A stretch of DNA of 64,000 nucleotides from contig CM049311.1 in the NCBI GenBank assembly GCA_026874595.1, positions 15,157,676 through 15,221,675 on the forward strand. Reading direction: 5' to 3'. Source of the stretch: Sipunculus nudus. Taxonomy: Eukaryota; Annelida; Sipuncula; Golfingiida; Sipunculidae. The position numbers and the translations under genes are program-made. The notes under the pieces are model-generated. The model made no database searches. It saw nothing but the letters and a program-made list of their open reading frames with translations, and was not told the origin of the DNA. Positions 1-13,700 of the stretch are shown here, one piece after another (position 1 is the stretch's first letter; the number at the start of each line of letters is the position of its first letter).

Positions 1-2257
1 AAGGTCAATAAGGACTTGAAAATATGACCCTGTAGAGAGGTCTATAACATTATACATCTACATTTTATTGACTGGGCATGAATACATTTCAGCCCAGGGA
101 AAATATATTGCATATATACTGGAGCTTGTTTCTACAAACTTATCATGGCAAGATTATCAACAACTTTTTAAAATTTTATTTTCCAAAGTCTTTTAAAGGT
201 TTTCAAAGACATATGTTTGGATTTCAAAGCCTGGTTATTGTACATGGCTTCTTTTACATCCCAACATTTAGTCCAATTTTCTTTTTTTTCATCTTTCAAA
301 TTGAAGTCTACTTTACAAAAATAATGACCTCATTGTTAACAGTTCCAGCAATCCTTACTGCTCCTCGTAATTTAAGGTCTTTTCAGGTACATTTTCGAGA
401 TGAGCAAAATTCAAGCATTTTCAAGAACTGAAACTAAATCAAATATTCACAAGGATTTTCAATTATCCTGGAACCATCCAGGGGACAAGCCAAGCCAAAA
501 AAAGTATACGCTCTTCGAGCAGCTACAGGTTGCTGTGGTCAAGACCTCAGCCCAGTGCACTCCTTAAGCATGTTCTCCGAGTCAACAGTCGCAATGCCAC
601 ACCAAGCCAAGCAGAGAGCCGCATAGGCCGCCACCATCCATCGCGAGCCGGTGATCTTTCAGGAAAGCTACAGCATCCACAGCTGCAAAGCCAGAAGCAA
701 CCTACATTCCCTCTACCGATCCCAGCAGCGGAGACCCAGCCATGTCATTTGAGAGCAGAACCCGATCTTGTGAACGACAGTGTTTCGAGACGCAATGCCT
801 TTATACTTGCGGTTTCGGCCATTGGACCGTACAACCAATTTCCCTGTTATGCAAGCAAGTTTTTTCGTCATCAGTACTAGGGGACAAGCATTCTGTTCAG
901 ATTAACACTCAGGGCTAAAGTATGATTATAGCATCATGTCATCAACCTGGGAGGGTGTAGAGATCTGTTTATCTGAGCTTTTGCAGAGAAAGGGTTTCAT
1001 TTGGTTGAGTAACATACAGATATATGGCATTGTGTACAAAAATAACAATAAAGAACCAATCTGGTCAGGTGACAGACTTTGCCAGTAAACAGACAATGGC
1101 TAGAGTTCATAAACAGAGACCATAATACTTAATAGAACAATATGTGATAAATACCTATTTACTCAAATATCAACTACCGCTAAGTAATATAGATCATGTT
1201 TGTATCATTTACACTCAGTTTATTAAGGTCACTGCTTTATAAGTAACCTCTGGCAAAATGAGTGGATAAGGTCATCATGCCCATCAGATGGAATGAAAGG
1301 ACGGTACCTGAACACTCGTGGGTTTTAAGTTAGTGTCACCACCACTACAACTCTATGAATTATTTTCAGATGCATACATGAAGGGGATAACACATTCTGT
1401 TCATCACAATCAATAAACCTTATTTCAAGATTAAACCTTCACTCTCATAAAACAGTTAAGATAAACAGTAAAACGTTTGGATCTCATTTTTCAATTTCAA
1501 ACAAAAAGTTTTCAGGAAACAAGTGTTTCAATAAACGGCATTCTACTGCACATATTTTCATCTATGAGTAAGACTGTCCTTCTATCTGTTGATCTGAATA
1601 AAAAATACCTAAAACCACTAAAAAGAGCTTTATTGTAACTTTGGAGCGATTTATTTGGATACACAACATCACAATGGTACTACCGGGCACCCACTGTATT
1701 TGCACATGTATGACACATTCAAGAGATCTCTGTCCTGTTAAACATACATCTCTCCTATATCACAAGGATAAACACCACAAAGCAGCCTGGTGACCTCTGA
1801 CCTCATTAAATATGGATGGATCTTGACTAAAATTGAATGAGATAATCTATTGGTAAGTAGTTATGGTGAGTTCTGTGAAAATCCATCAAAGCCTTGGTGA
1901 GTTGTCATGGAAAGACAAAAAATGAACACACTCGCGGTCAGACAGACGGACGGTGGTTATACTATAATACACACCGTCATATATGGCCATATTAAAAGTG
2001 GACATGGCAGAGGGACAGTTAGAACAGAGATAATTTGTGATTCATCACTGTTTTCTGATCAGAGAAAGGTCTTTGTAATAAACAAAGTTGTATGTATATA
2101 AAATATGATTGTTTTCTAAAATTTGCATGCAAGTGATTTTCCCTGAGAAAAGTGGCTAAACACGACCTGTTGCCAAAGTTGTCTACTTTATCTTTCCACA
2201 ATATTTTCTATAGCCAGTAGGTGGCACTGTCTGCTGAAGCAAGATGAAAGTAAATTA
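1..2257. other. Non-genic stretch, no supported gene
   Basis: AT-rich sequence downstream of MPC2 with no exon I can recognise on either strand. A GC-richer block at about 498-880 holds an open frame (530-880, plus strand) whose translation is rich in Ser, Gln, Pro and Arg and matches no family I know. It is not called as a gene. Confidence 0.5.
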
Positions 2258-2368
2258 ATGATAATACAGACAATACGTGTTAAACACACACTAGATACTA
2301 GGTTTTCTATGAATGGAGCTTGGAATACACCAGAATTAACTACAAATGATAGGGGCCATAAGGGTCCC

Positions 2369-2936
2369 CGATTCAGGGACTATACTCCATTCCACATCCC
2401 CTGTCAGGGACTCTACTCCATTCCACATCCCCTGTCAGGGACTCTACGCCATTCCACATCCCCTGTCAGGGACTCCAAGCCATTCCACATCCCCTGTCAG
2501 GGACTCTGCTCCATTCCACACCCCCTGTCAGGGACTCTACTCCATTCCACATCCCCTGTCAGGGACTCTACTCCATTCCACATCCCCTGTCAGGGACTCT
2601 ACTCCATTCCACACCCCCTGCCAGGGACTATACTCCATTCCACATCCCCTGTCAGAGACTGTACTCCATTCCACACCCCCTGTCAGGGACTCTGCTCCAT
2701 TCCACACCCCCTCCCCCTGTCAGGGACTCTACTCCATTCCACATCCCCTGTCAGGGACTCTACTCCATTCCACATCCCCTGTCAGGGACTCTACTCCATT
2801 CCACATCCCCTGTCAGGGACTCTACTCCATTCCACACCCCCTGTCAGGGACTCTACTCCATTCTAGATCCCCTGTCAGAGACTCTACTCCATTCCAGATC
2901 CCCTGTCAGGGACTCTACTCCATTCCACACCCCCTG
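2369..2936. repeat. 31-bp minisatellite, about 18 copies
   Basis: Near-identical direct units of 31 bp run head to tail, with core TCCATTCCACATCCCCTGTC followed by AGGGACTCTAC. Variants include ACACC for ACATC, CAGATC near the 3' end, and one unit with a 6-bp CCCCCT expansion near 2705. Because 31 is not a multiple of 3, all three plus frames stay open and cycle through the same 31-residue pattern. This produces two long overlapping open frames (2258-2866 and 2346-3257) that are not genes. The array ends in a tail, CCCCTGTCCATCTGTTTTTT, that recurs after the 21-bp array near 21.7 kb. Confidence 0.95.
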
Positions 2937-4727
2937 TCCATCTGTTTTTTGGTGATAATTTGTGATAAATGCACTAAAGCTTACCTTTATTTACCTCAAC
3001 GACAAATCAGACAAATGTGGCAATCATCCAACAGCAAAATAATGTATGGATCCCATATGATTAATACAGAAAGAAATGTAACTGCAGGGTTCTCACTAGG
3101 ATTTTTTCACAGTGTAACGGTAATAAAGAAAAAAAAAGGCCAAGGGGGTCAGGGGGGCTATTTCAGCATGCCAAAATACGACAAATTGCTATTTCAGACA
3201 ACGTTATTTGGTATTCAACACAGTAATTTTTATTGTAAATACTCTTGTAATTGGTAAAATATTCTGATTTTTCTGCAGTTCTTCTTCCGCAAAAAAAGCA
3301 ATCATTTTGGCTTTTAAAACTTCTTGGTCCATCCAGGCCATTGTTCTCTGATTGCCTAAACTATGTTCATTTTTTTTTACATTCATTGTCTTCAAATCAC
3401 TCAATTATCAGATGTCTTACATTGTCTGAAAGGATAAAATTTAAATATGTCCACCTCCCTTAATAATTATAATCTGTAGATAAAGAGTTGCATGTGAGAC
3501 TCCCAATTTTGACATGGGACATTTCTGATAAAAATCTCTGATTGATTTTCATCAACATTGTCGGAATGCAAGTATTTTATTAAAGCTTTCCCTAAAAGCT
3601 TAGGTAACATCAAGCAATATTCCGTTCTCTATCCTGAAAAGCAATATGAAATACCTTTAAGTTTTATTAGTTTTCATAAGCCTCTCTGTGGTCTTTGAAA
3701 ATGATCCACAGGTGACCACTGCTGTTCTTTTCTTTCTCATTTTGTGAGATATTTGCTTGACAGCCTATCTGAATAAAGCTACATGACACGCATAAAGGCT
3801 GTTTCGCTGTTATGCTGAAATGACCTGGCGAGAACCATGAACTGATCACATGTACAGTCTTGTTGCATATCAGTGATGACTTAACCTGAATCTCATATTA
3901 AATTCATTCGATGAATTGTAGTGATGACGTCACACAGGTATTTGTAGAACGCACGTTTGTCACATCACACATTCATACGTCACTCCAGCATCTCATGGAT
4001 ATACAGATATGGCCACTTGAACTGATTCCATAATTTTTGCACCTCTTTCTAGGCAGGTCAACACCGCCCTGCCCTTGCAAATTAAATATATTTATTTCAT
4101 ACTTATTTAAATCATAAAAAATTGCCACTTTACTTCCTTTGATAAAAGCTAATTTGTAGTAGCAAACAAAATATATATGAAAGAAATACCGCAGAAAATT
4201 AGGTGTACAGGGGTGTTGGAACAGATTAAGTGTTCCAAATATGTCAGGAAGAAATACTAGATTAGACATGTCTGAAATATGATAGTGCATATCCTTTCAT
4301 AGGTGCAAATCTTTTTTATACCTTTTTATATAAATCACCATTGCTCAAATTGTTCTGAGATAATGCACAGAAGGAATGCAAAGATTTCTACCTGGAGTTG
4401 CTTGCAACTTCTTATCAATAAAATATATAGAGATAAGGATAATTTCTTAAGTGTTCAGTATTACTGCAAAATTAACCTAGATCGTTACTGAAATAGGCTC
4501 CGGTTTAACTGGTACCCACCACATCGACACCGTGAACAAGTATTTTTTTTTCCACAAACAAGACTGTTTCTGTCTGTCAGCACCTAATCATGGAGGAGTC
4601 CCAAAGACAATATATTTATATTCTAGGACTCCTGGGTTAAATTTAAAGTTTTTGAATATAAACTTGACAGCAGAAACATATTCTATTGAAAATATGTCAA
4701 TGCACATAGAAAAATAACTATAAATAC
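2937..4727. other. 3' flank of MPC2, possible terminal exon
   Basis: No independent gene seen. If the strong donor at the end of MPC2 exon 4 is used, a last exon must lie here or beyond the window. One minus-strand candidate begins at 3425 after the acceptor TTTATCCTTTCAG and adds about eight codons before a TGA at 3401-3403. A second acceptor-like site near 4285 would end almost at once. Neither can be preferred from sequence alone. A CRE-type TGACGTCA lies at about 3925. Confidence 0.3.
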
Positions 4728-7700
4728 TCACTTATATATTCGTGCGAGCTGCCATATTCCAGTTATACCGAGGAAAATGTTAACAGCAAAGAGATTCCAG
4801 TTCTTAGGTATAATCACCATAGAGTATCTGGCCCATATACATCCTGTGACAAGAAACAGAAGATTTACAAATATTATTATACATAATAAGTATACACATG
4901 TATGAATGAGACCACTAATTCTGATATTAAAACATTACTGTTTATATATGCTTCACAGGGTAAGTAGTTTTTCTGGACTATCTAGCAAATAATCTTTGTG
5001 ACCTGACAAATAGTGATCCACTGTTCTCCTGTTTCACTAAAAGCAAATTTAATTAACATGGGAAGTAAAACTGGGTGCACAATTACACACATAAGTATAG
5101 TATAAGCGTACATATATGAATATATACATGTATGTACGTACAAACATTTGTCAAAAATGACATGCTCTGTGCCTGAGAGACCATAATTTTATTTTTGCTC
5201 AAAGGGTACTTTCTATTTTTTTTATAACTGGCCTCTCACATGTATATCTGATGTGTATAATATGTACTGAAACACTGGAGTGAAATTTCAAGCAAAGGTG
5301 TGATAATTTGAATATAACAGTGAGAGAAGATGATAATTTAATGTAAATGTTATGTACCAAATATCCCAGAATATAAGTATGAAAATATTTCATGATATGG
5401 TGGTTTTAATCAGTGATTGCATTCATTTGCAAGTGAACACAGTGCTGCCATCTGAGAACTATATACTAAACAAGCCACAAGCCAAAACAAACCACAAAAG
5501 AATGGATGGTGTGGGGTGGGGGGGGGGGGGGATTAAAACATACAAGATATTAAAATGTACCATTCTTACCTAAACACAGATAGTGAAAAATATAGATATT
5601 TCGTTTTAATATGTTTGCTGGCATCCATCTGAGTGACACACAGTGCAGGGAGACTAGTACTGACACCTAGTGGAGAATTATGATACTAATCTCTTGTTAA
5701 TGCCCACTGCACAGAATCGGACCCACAAGAGTACAACTTGTCAAAATCTGCCACCCACAGGGTTCTGGCCAGAGGGGGGGGGGGGGGACTTCTAAATATA
5801 CCAGCAGTGTAGGTATAAAACAAAGAGGGTAATGTAGTCCATTCAATTATATTGGACAAGAATTGTTTTTAGGCAAATTACATAAACATGGGTGTTTTTG
5901 TGGTAAGGAAAAAATAAATATTTTGTAAGTATTGTTACAGAATGTAAATAGAAGTACTTAGTTTAACGGGAAAATAAATTGCGGTATGGGGGGTAAATTT
6001 CTGTGTGACATTCACTAAAATGAATGTGGTAATTATTTCAAATGATAGGCTGTTATCAGCCTACAGTGGCAGGTATGACTGAGATTTTTAAATCACGGGG
6101 TGGGTCCTTGGGTTGGGATACCAGGATCTTGGACCCCGGCTTTATTAATTTCATTTTATACTAATACTTGTCAAATTATTTATGAATTTAACTTTACACT
6201 AGGGTAAAAACTACTAGTTGTGTAGTGATCAAGTTTCAGACGTGTCATTACTGTACAACTGCTAGTTTGTGTGGTGATAAAGTTATACTATAGTCTATAC
6301 TATAGACGTGTCAGTAGTTACTGTCAATTTATCATGTGATTTAGCTTATATTGTAAGTCAGTCACAGTACTTTCCAATGTGTGACTTACAATATTGGAAT
6401 TATATATGTATTCAGACTAAGTCTGTGTAAACTACTAACCATAGTGGTTTTATTTGAATATATATGTAACTCTTATAATGTTAGGGAGTAAACACGGCAC
6501 ACGTGTTTTAGTGTGCATGTCAACAGGGACGCGGCGTTCCTGTGTAATTTATCGTCACATCCCGTGGTAAACTGTAAACTTAGTTGTTATTATATTAAAA
6601 CCTGCGGGTAATCAGGTATATCCTGATAATGTCATTCTGTCTATCTTACCCGATTGTGACGGGGAAAGATGTTTCTCCAGTACGGAAGCGAGAAATTCCT
6701 GCATAAATATCCAGCGTGGTTGTATGTTTACGACTTAAAGCGAGCGCCATTATGTGGGTTGCCTTTGCGCATGCTCGCTAGGTCACTATAGCCTGTTTAC
6801 GGCAGATGACTTGATGACGTCATCAATATAGTGCATAAATAACCTGCGTACTGGGGATGCCCCGGACTTGTCAACTGGCATCCCTGCAGGTTGGACGGTT
6901 CCTTTTCTGATCTCATTCCAAGCAGAAGTCAGGAACGTTCCTACTATTTGGGAGGAACGGCCGTTCCTGGCCTTTTGGTGGGAACGCTTCCTGACTAATG
7001 CTGGAATGAGACATATATCCTTCTGGTTAAGGCGCTCCGCCCGGCTTAAGCGCTCCGCCCCTTTGGGGATTCTATTTAAATAAGGTCACGTGGTTTTGTT
7101 TACATCGTTCCCACCGTTTGCTGGGAATGATGTCAGTTTGTCAAATAAATTTACTTCTCGCCTAACAATAGGAACTGAAAGTTTCTGATATTTATTAAAC
7201 AGTAAGAAAAGGGTTAGTTTAACTTATTTTATTCCAAATGTGTCACGGGAACGGCTTTTTGGCCCGTAAATTCCCCGTTCCTACAGAATGTCCACCTCAC
7301 ACCCGTTCCCACCAAATGACAGGAACGATGTCTCGTTTCTACCAAATGCTAGGAATGACTCTATAATACTTTCTTTCTCTCCCGTTCCCACCAAATGGTA
7401 GGAATGGTTCCTCCTTCTTTATAGCCAGCTCCTTCTACAACTTATACTTTCTTTCTCTCCCATTCCCACCAAATGGTAGGAATGGTTCCTCCTTCCTAAT
7501 AGCCAGCTCCTTCTACAACTGGTGCTTTCTTTCTCTCCCGTTCCCACCAAATGGTAGGAATGGTTCCCACTTTATTCCATCACTCACTTAAACTTTTTCT
7601 CTCTCATTTTCTCTCTATCTAGTGGTAGGGGCAACATTCCTTTCCCCCCTCCCTCTCTTTCTCTCTCTCCTATACCTTTCAGTTTTTTTTTTATTAATTA

Positions 7701-10700
7701 TATACAGTTATCTACAGTTAATATAGACTGGTATTTTTGCAACTCTCAGTGAGTGGGTAAATAGTAAATTAGGGCGGGGTGCTGAGTGCCGAGAAGGATA
7801 TATTCATGACTAATATATATATTCATTTAAATTGTTTAGTTATGAATGACATTTTTTTGTGGGAATTAGCATTTTGGTAATAGAACTTATACTTTAATAG
7901 AACTTAGACTTTAATGGTACTAATACTTTAAGGGAGCTTAGACTTTTAACATTCGATGAGGGGGATCTCTGTGTTTCAAATTAGGGGGAACTTAGTACGT
8001 ATTGTTAGTCCGGAAATCAGGGTTTCTTGGTAGTGTAATATTAGACTCAAACTTCACAAATGCAGGTTTTATTTGCAGTAACTTTAGATTTAAACTCAGT
8101 AGTTAGGTGGTTACGTGATACAGGTGAATGTATGTTAATGCTTAGATGTATTTTTAGGTTTGGATTTTGAACAATTTAAAGTAACGGGGTATTCACTGTT
8201 AACTTGGGGTAGAATATAGGATTTAAAATCAGTTTTCTCATCTTTGATGCGATCATTAACATTAATGTCATTGTATTTTAGCAATTAAGAGATTAATTCA
8301 GCTTTTTCATCTTTGATGCGGTCATTATCCTTAATCTCATTGTATTTGATTTTTACTACAGAATTAAATGTTTAAACTTTAAGACATGTGTTATGCATGA
8401 TTTTGGAGGCGACTGGGTCAGTGGATGTTTGTGATGGGTGCTTTACCAGTCCTTTCCTTCTCCCCTTTGTAATAATTGGAAAATTATGTTTGGAAACTTT
8501 AATTTAATTTTAGTTGCCCACCGGTCCTCGTATTTTGGGTGCGAGGCGAACCCCCAGGTACAAAGGCCATCCTGGTGAACCGGTGGCGTAACAGTATGCA
8601 CATGTGAATTGTAACCAGAAGGTGTTTCTTGTAATGTAACAAATTTTGATTTTAAAGTTTGACAGTTAAGCGATTGGTCCTCGGCCATCCCACACTGCTT
8701 AACTAGAAGAGGTCCATTGTGAGTAGAAACAACCTCTGTTGTTATTAATGCTGTGTCCCAATCAGGTCATGCAAAAGATATGTTGGAGTTAACAAATTGT
8801 GCAAAGCATTCCTATCCCTTCTGACTAGGAAACTTCCAACTGCACAACATGTCAAAGACGGCAAAAAGAGTGACACAAATTAGGTAAGAACTAGTTACAA
8901 ATTCAGAAAACTTCCTCTGATCCTCATGTGAATACAGGTAGACATTTAAACAAGATCTTTTATTAATTAACATGTCAATACATACTATGAAACACTACAT
9001 ACTTAAACAATTTAAATACACATCCATCTGCTGCAAATTTGGCAATGCTATTAGAACTAGAATATCAGCAGAAGCTGACAAAAGCCCTCAGCCAAAAGAA
9101 CACTGTTTAGAAGTGGTAACAGTGACAAGTACTAAATATCTGTTCTCACATGGTTGTATATCTGTACATGTCTCAGTTATAAATTTAAAATGGAGAGGTA
9201 TGTACCATGACTCATAACAATCCATCAAATGCTTCCTGAAAATAAGCTTCTAAGTTTTATTCTATTATAAGCTCTGTGACCTTTAAAAGCAGGTCAAGGT
9301 CACCCATCTTCAAACTTGACCGAGATTTTGTTGATATGCATCTTCACCAAAGAAAAAAATTCCTATTGTGAATCCTTTTAGAGATATCCTGCTCACAAGG
9401 CCAAAATTGAAAAATCCAAGAAAAATTCATTAAAAATCAGAAATTGCAGGTGTCGCCCCCAAACTTGTGCAGCAGTTACAGACCATCAGTCCCTATGATC
9501 ATAGTAAGTATTGTGAAAATCCACACAATGGTTCCTGAGAAATAAGCTTCTAAATGGTTTTTCTATAATCAGCTCTAAAACGTAGAAAAATATGTCAAGG
9601 TCACCCATCTTCGAACTTGACCGAGATTTTGTCGATATACATCTTTACCGAGGAAATAAAATTCTGACGGTGAATCCTTTTCAAGATATCCCGCTCACAA
9701 GGTAAAAGTTAACGGACGCCGGACGGACGGACGGACGGACGGACAGCTTGGGTGACGACAATAGCCCATCGGCCTAAGGGCTGAGGGCTAATAAAACTAA
9801 CAAAATTAGATTTAGATTAACCAGAGCATTGTTCCTGTACACTGATTAAAAGTCATATTGTTTTATTTAATTCAAAAGTAATAAAAATAGTTCAAATATC
9901 TGTTTTGATTTTTGTGTATCACACTATTACTCTTACTGTCCACTTAATTCCACTTTTATCCATTACATCCAGAAGAAAGTGGAGGAAAACCCCATTTCCT
10001 CCACTTTCTTACAATGTCTCAGTAGAAATACATTTATTCCAGAAGAAAACCAACCCTGCATCTTCTCAATGTTATCAATCTTCCATCAAATTTTCATGGC
10101 AATATTTTAAACATTTTTTCTTAGATAATGCATGTGAAAAAGTGTGACAGATCAACCCAATCACTACATGATGCCTGCATATATGCTGCCCTAACTATCA
10201 TCTGTGTCCAGCTTACGTAAACTACCAACTTCTGTCTTACTTATGAAAACTATCAGCTGATTCTATAACAACCACTAATTTTGGTCCAAGCTGAGACCGT
10301 ACATTGTCCCCTGCATGAAAAATGACAATTCACCTTTTCTATATCAATGCACTGAATGACTGTCTGCTGTTTGGATCAAATCACCAAGTGGGCTGGAATT
10401 TGGGTTTGGAATTGAAATAAGATTAAAGTATGAAGCATCATGGTTGTTTTGTTATTATTTGAGATATATTTAACCCTGTTTTCACTTGTTTCTCTGTGCA
10501 CGTCTGCAAAACATCTGAACAACTGTATAACTATAACAGATTTCATTTAAATTTGGCATATAGGTAGGTGCAGTGAATATCTACAAGGGATTAAATTTTG
10601 GTATAAATCCTAGTGTAAATAAATCCTGGGATCTGCATTTTATGGGATTTTATTGCATATATAATTAGTACAAGGGCGTACCTTAAAAATATCAATAGAA

Positions 10701-13700
10701 TACACATATTATATTAGGTTAATGTCATAAACAAATAGGGGAATTTCTTATGAACTCCACCTGCATCTTATATTTGGGGGATCACAGTGAATCTGATCCG
10801 GAGCAGTGGGAAAAATGACCAAGAGTGAGTGATAATAGGAGAGTTTATGGGAAGTTCTTTGCACTCTGAAATTTACAGTGCTTTCTTACAAATATCAATG
10901 GCACATTGTGAAAGAGCAACTCCAATTAAAAATTTAATTGGGATATCTTCACACTTGACACACATATCAGATATATCCAATAGGGGTCATGAATATTACC
11001 GTAATGCAGGTAAAATACTTTGAGAGCGCCACCAACCTTGTGCAGGGACAGAACTGTGTTACATCAAGTCTTGTGGTGCCTTGCATTCTAGGAATGAAAG
11101 CCCGGCTACAGCAACTAGCTTGCAAGTTTGACTGCAAACTTGTGGATGCTCTTAAGTGGTCATTCGAGAAGAGGATGTCTCCATATGAATGCAAGGATGT
11201 GTTCCTGATGGCTACAGTGTTAGATCCACGATTTAAACTCAAGTGGTGCCAGGGTGCACAGCATTCATGAAAGGATTCATAGTGATATTATTACAAGAGC
11301 CAGTCATGTGGTCATAGAGAACACCCAGCACAGTACTGTGCCTGATTGTGTGTGTCCACCCAGCAAGAAGACCAAGATGGACTTATTGGATATGTTCATG
11401 GCACCAGCATAACTAAATGCGCAAATACCATAGATCCGCGTTTTGCCGCCACGGCCATAAAATAAGACTTAGAACCAAAAATCCTGACTAATTTTAATCG
11501 ACAAGGGATGCGGCTATAATACGCAGGTTAGGCTAAAACCAAACATGTACAAGAGACTCCACGGCCTGCAGTGGCGCAATAGGCGATATTAGGCAGAGGA
11601 AGATGGAAGTGAATACTAAGAACATATATTTAATGATACAGCATATTTGTGTATTAATTTTATTCATTGTTAGTTTTATAAAATGTAAAATTAATATTTT
11701 AAACAGGCTTATATGTATTAACAAACTTCTCTGAGTCAGTCATAAACCACGGCCAATTTCGCGCCATGACTGATAAAAGATCGATATTTACTTACCACAA
11801 TATGCACTCTAACGGTTGTACCTAAATTTGAGCATGGTTGCAATACCAGTAAAACATTATTTTAAGATATTTCTGGAACATATCCTTTCTTTTAAAATAA
11901 ACTGTAAAACAAAAGATAACCAAAGACCATACGTTCTTCGGCAATTAAACCTGCGTTCACGTTCAGATACTTCTTCGTTCATCACATTGTCAATAGATGG
12001 CACTCAAAAGTCATAACCTCACCAGCTAGTCCCGTAATCATTCAATATAGCACGTTGTGCTAGCAGACGGATCGGGCACCAGTGTGCATATATTATGACC
12101 AGCAGGACCCTTGGCGTACGCGTACAGGCTGTGTGTGAACATGGACGCAGGATTCGTTTATTCAAAGGTTTTGTGAAGGTTGTAAAAATTGACCGGCGTT
12201 GTATAGTGTCTAAATAAAAGTTTGTCATCACAAAGAGTACCGTTCGCTTATATAATGCTTTGATGTCCAACTGAAGTTTAATTAGCCAGTGTAATATTGC
12301 AAGGTATTCCAAGGCCCGCTTGTTCCGAAATCATTTTATATGGCATGTTTTGCCGGTAGACCGTGCAGACAAGATTTTGCATATATTATGATCAGCAGAA
12401 CTGGTATGAACAGGCAGTATGATCACCGACGCGGGTGTCGATTATTTAAAGGTTTTGTTGTTACATAACCAACGATGTATAAAGTCTAAATACTGCTTTG
12501 ATCTGTTGATGTCCCATTGAAGTTTAATTAGCAATTTTAAAGGCGCAAGATCCTCCGGCATTCAGTGATGTGTCAAATTAATTTCGCGGCCCTACTAGGA
12601 TTCGCCTTGGATGAGTCGTCATAAACCGAACAAATTGTCATCTATTCTAACTTGGTAGATTAGGCTGTTTAACCAATTAATTAAATTAATTAACAAAGCC
12701 AAGCAACATACACAGTTGCAACTTGTTCAGTTTCCCAAAACTGTTATGCCTGATTGCATATCAGTATACCACAGCGTTCCTAGCTGCAGCTAAGCTTTTG
12801 AGGGAAACCTTTTTTCGTAATGTTTCCATACCTCACCCGGCAATGGAACGTGATGAGAATGTGGTGCGGCCATTAAGTAAGGTTTTGGGAATTTTTACTC
12901 CAATGAAGGAGCCTCCCAGGTATTTTACGAACATGGGGTGCGGCCATTAGACGACGTGCGGCAGCAAAACGTGGATCTACGGTAAGCTCAACTGCTGTTA
13001 CAGTGCAATCAGAGGTGCAGGGGTATCTCTCAAAGCCCTGTCTTGAAAGATGCAAGGATCCTCTTGCATACTGGCAGACCAATGAATCAGTGTATCCCCA
13101 TCTTGCCAAGCTTGCAAGCAGTTACTTGGCAGTACCAGCTTCCTCAGCCCCAGTAGAGAGACTTTTTAGTATTGGGGCAAGATCTTTAGGCCAGATAGAT
13201 GTCGCCTGTCTGACACAGTGTTCGAACAGTTAATGTTTCTAAGGTGTAATGGACATCTTGTAAACATGTAGAATGCATCATGTGAATGTGCTTAAACTGA
13301 CCATAACTGACTATTGATATGTTCTTCAGTATAAATGAATATACTAATAAAGATGTTTTTGCTGTTCCATTAAGTTCTTTTCAGTTTTATTTATAACTGA
13401 CCATTGATAACATATGTTCTTTTTCAAACACCTCCAAGCACCAAAACTGCATAGAAAAAAGGAACCGACCTATATCCAGCTATAAATATATAAGTAATAG
13501 TAATAGTAATAGTAATAGAAACCCAAGTAATAGTAATAGTAATAGAAATAGATGGTAAAATGCTGTAATAGTAATAGTAATAGTAATATAAGAAATTCAA
13601 GTAACAGTAATAGTAATAGAACACCTGTAATAGACCCCATGTCTGGATATGTATGTACATGCATGCATTTTTTTTTCACTGCTTATAGAATACTGCCGGG

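Noticed and set aside
530-880. 116-codon plus-strand frame in a GC-richer block
   Set aside because: No domain, no clear splice context and unusual Ser/Gln/Arg composition; the reverse strand also gave no recognisable RNA or protein.
2258-3257. Two long overlapping open frames (202 and 303 codons)
   Set aside because: They are read-through of the 31-bp minisatellite, which has no stop in any plus frame; the non-repeat ends look random.
13424-13679. Tyr- and Leu-rich frames
   Set aside because: Translation of the (AGTAAT)n microsatellite.
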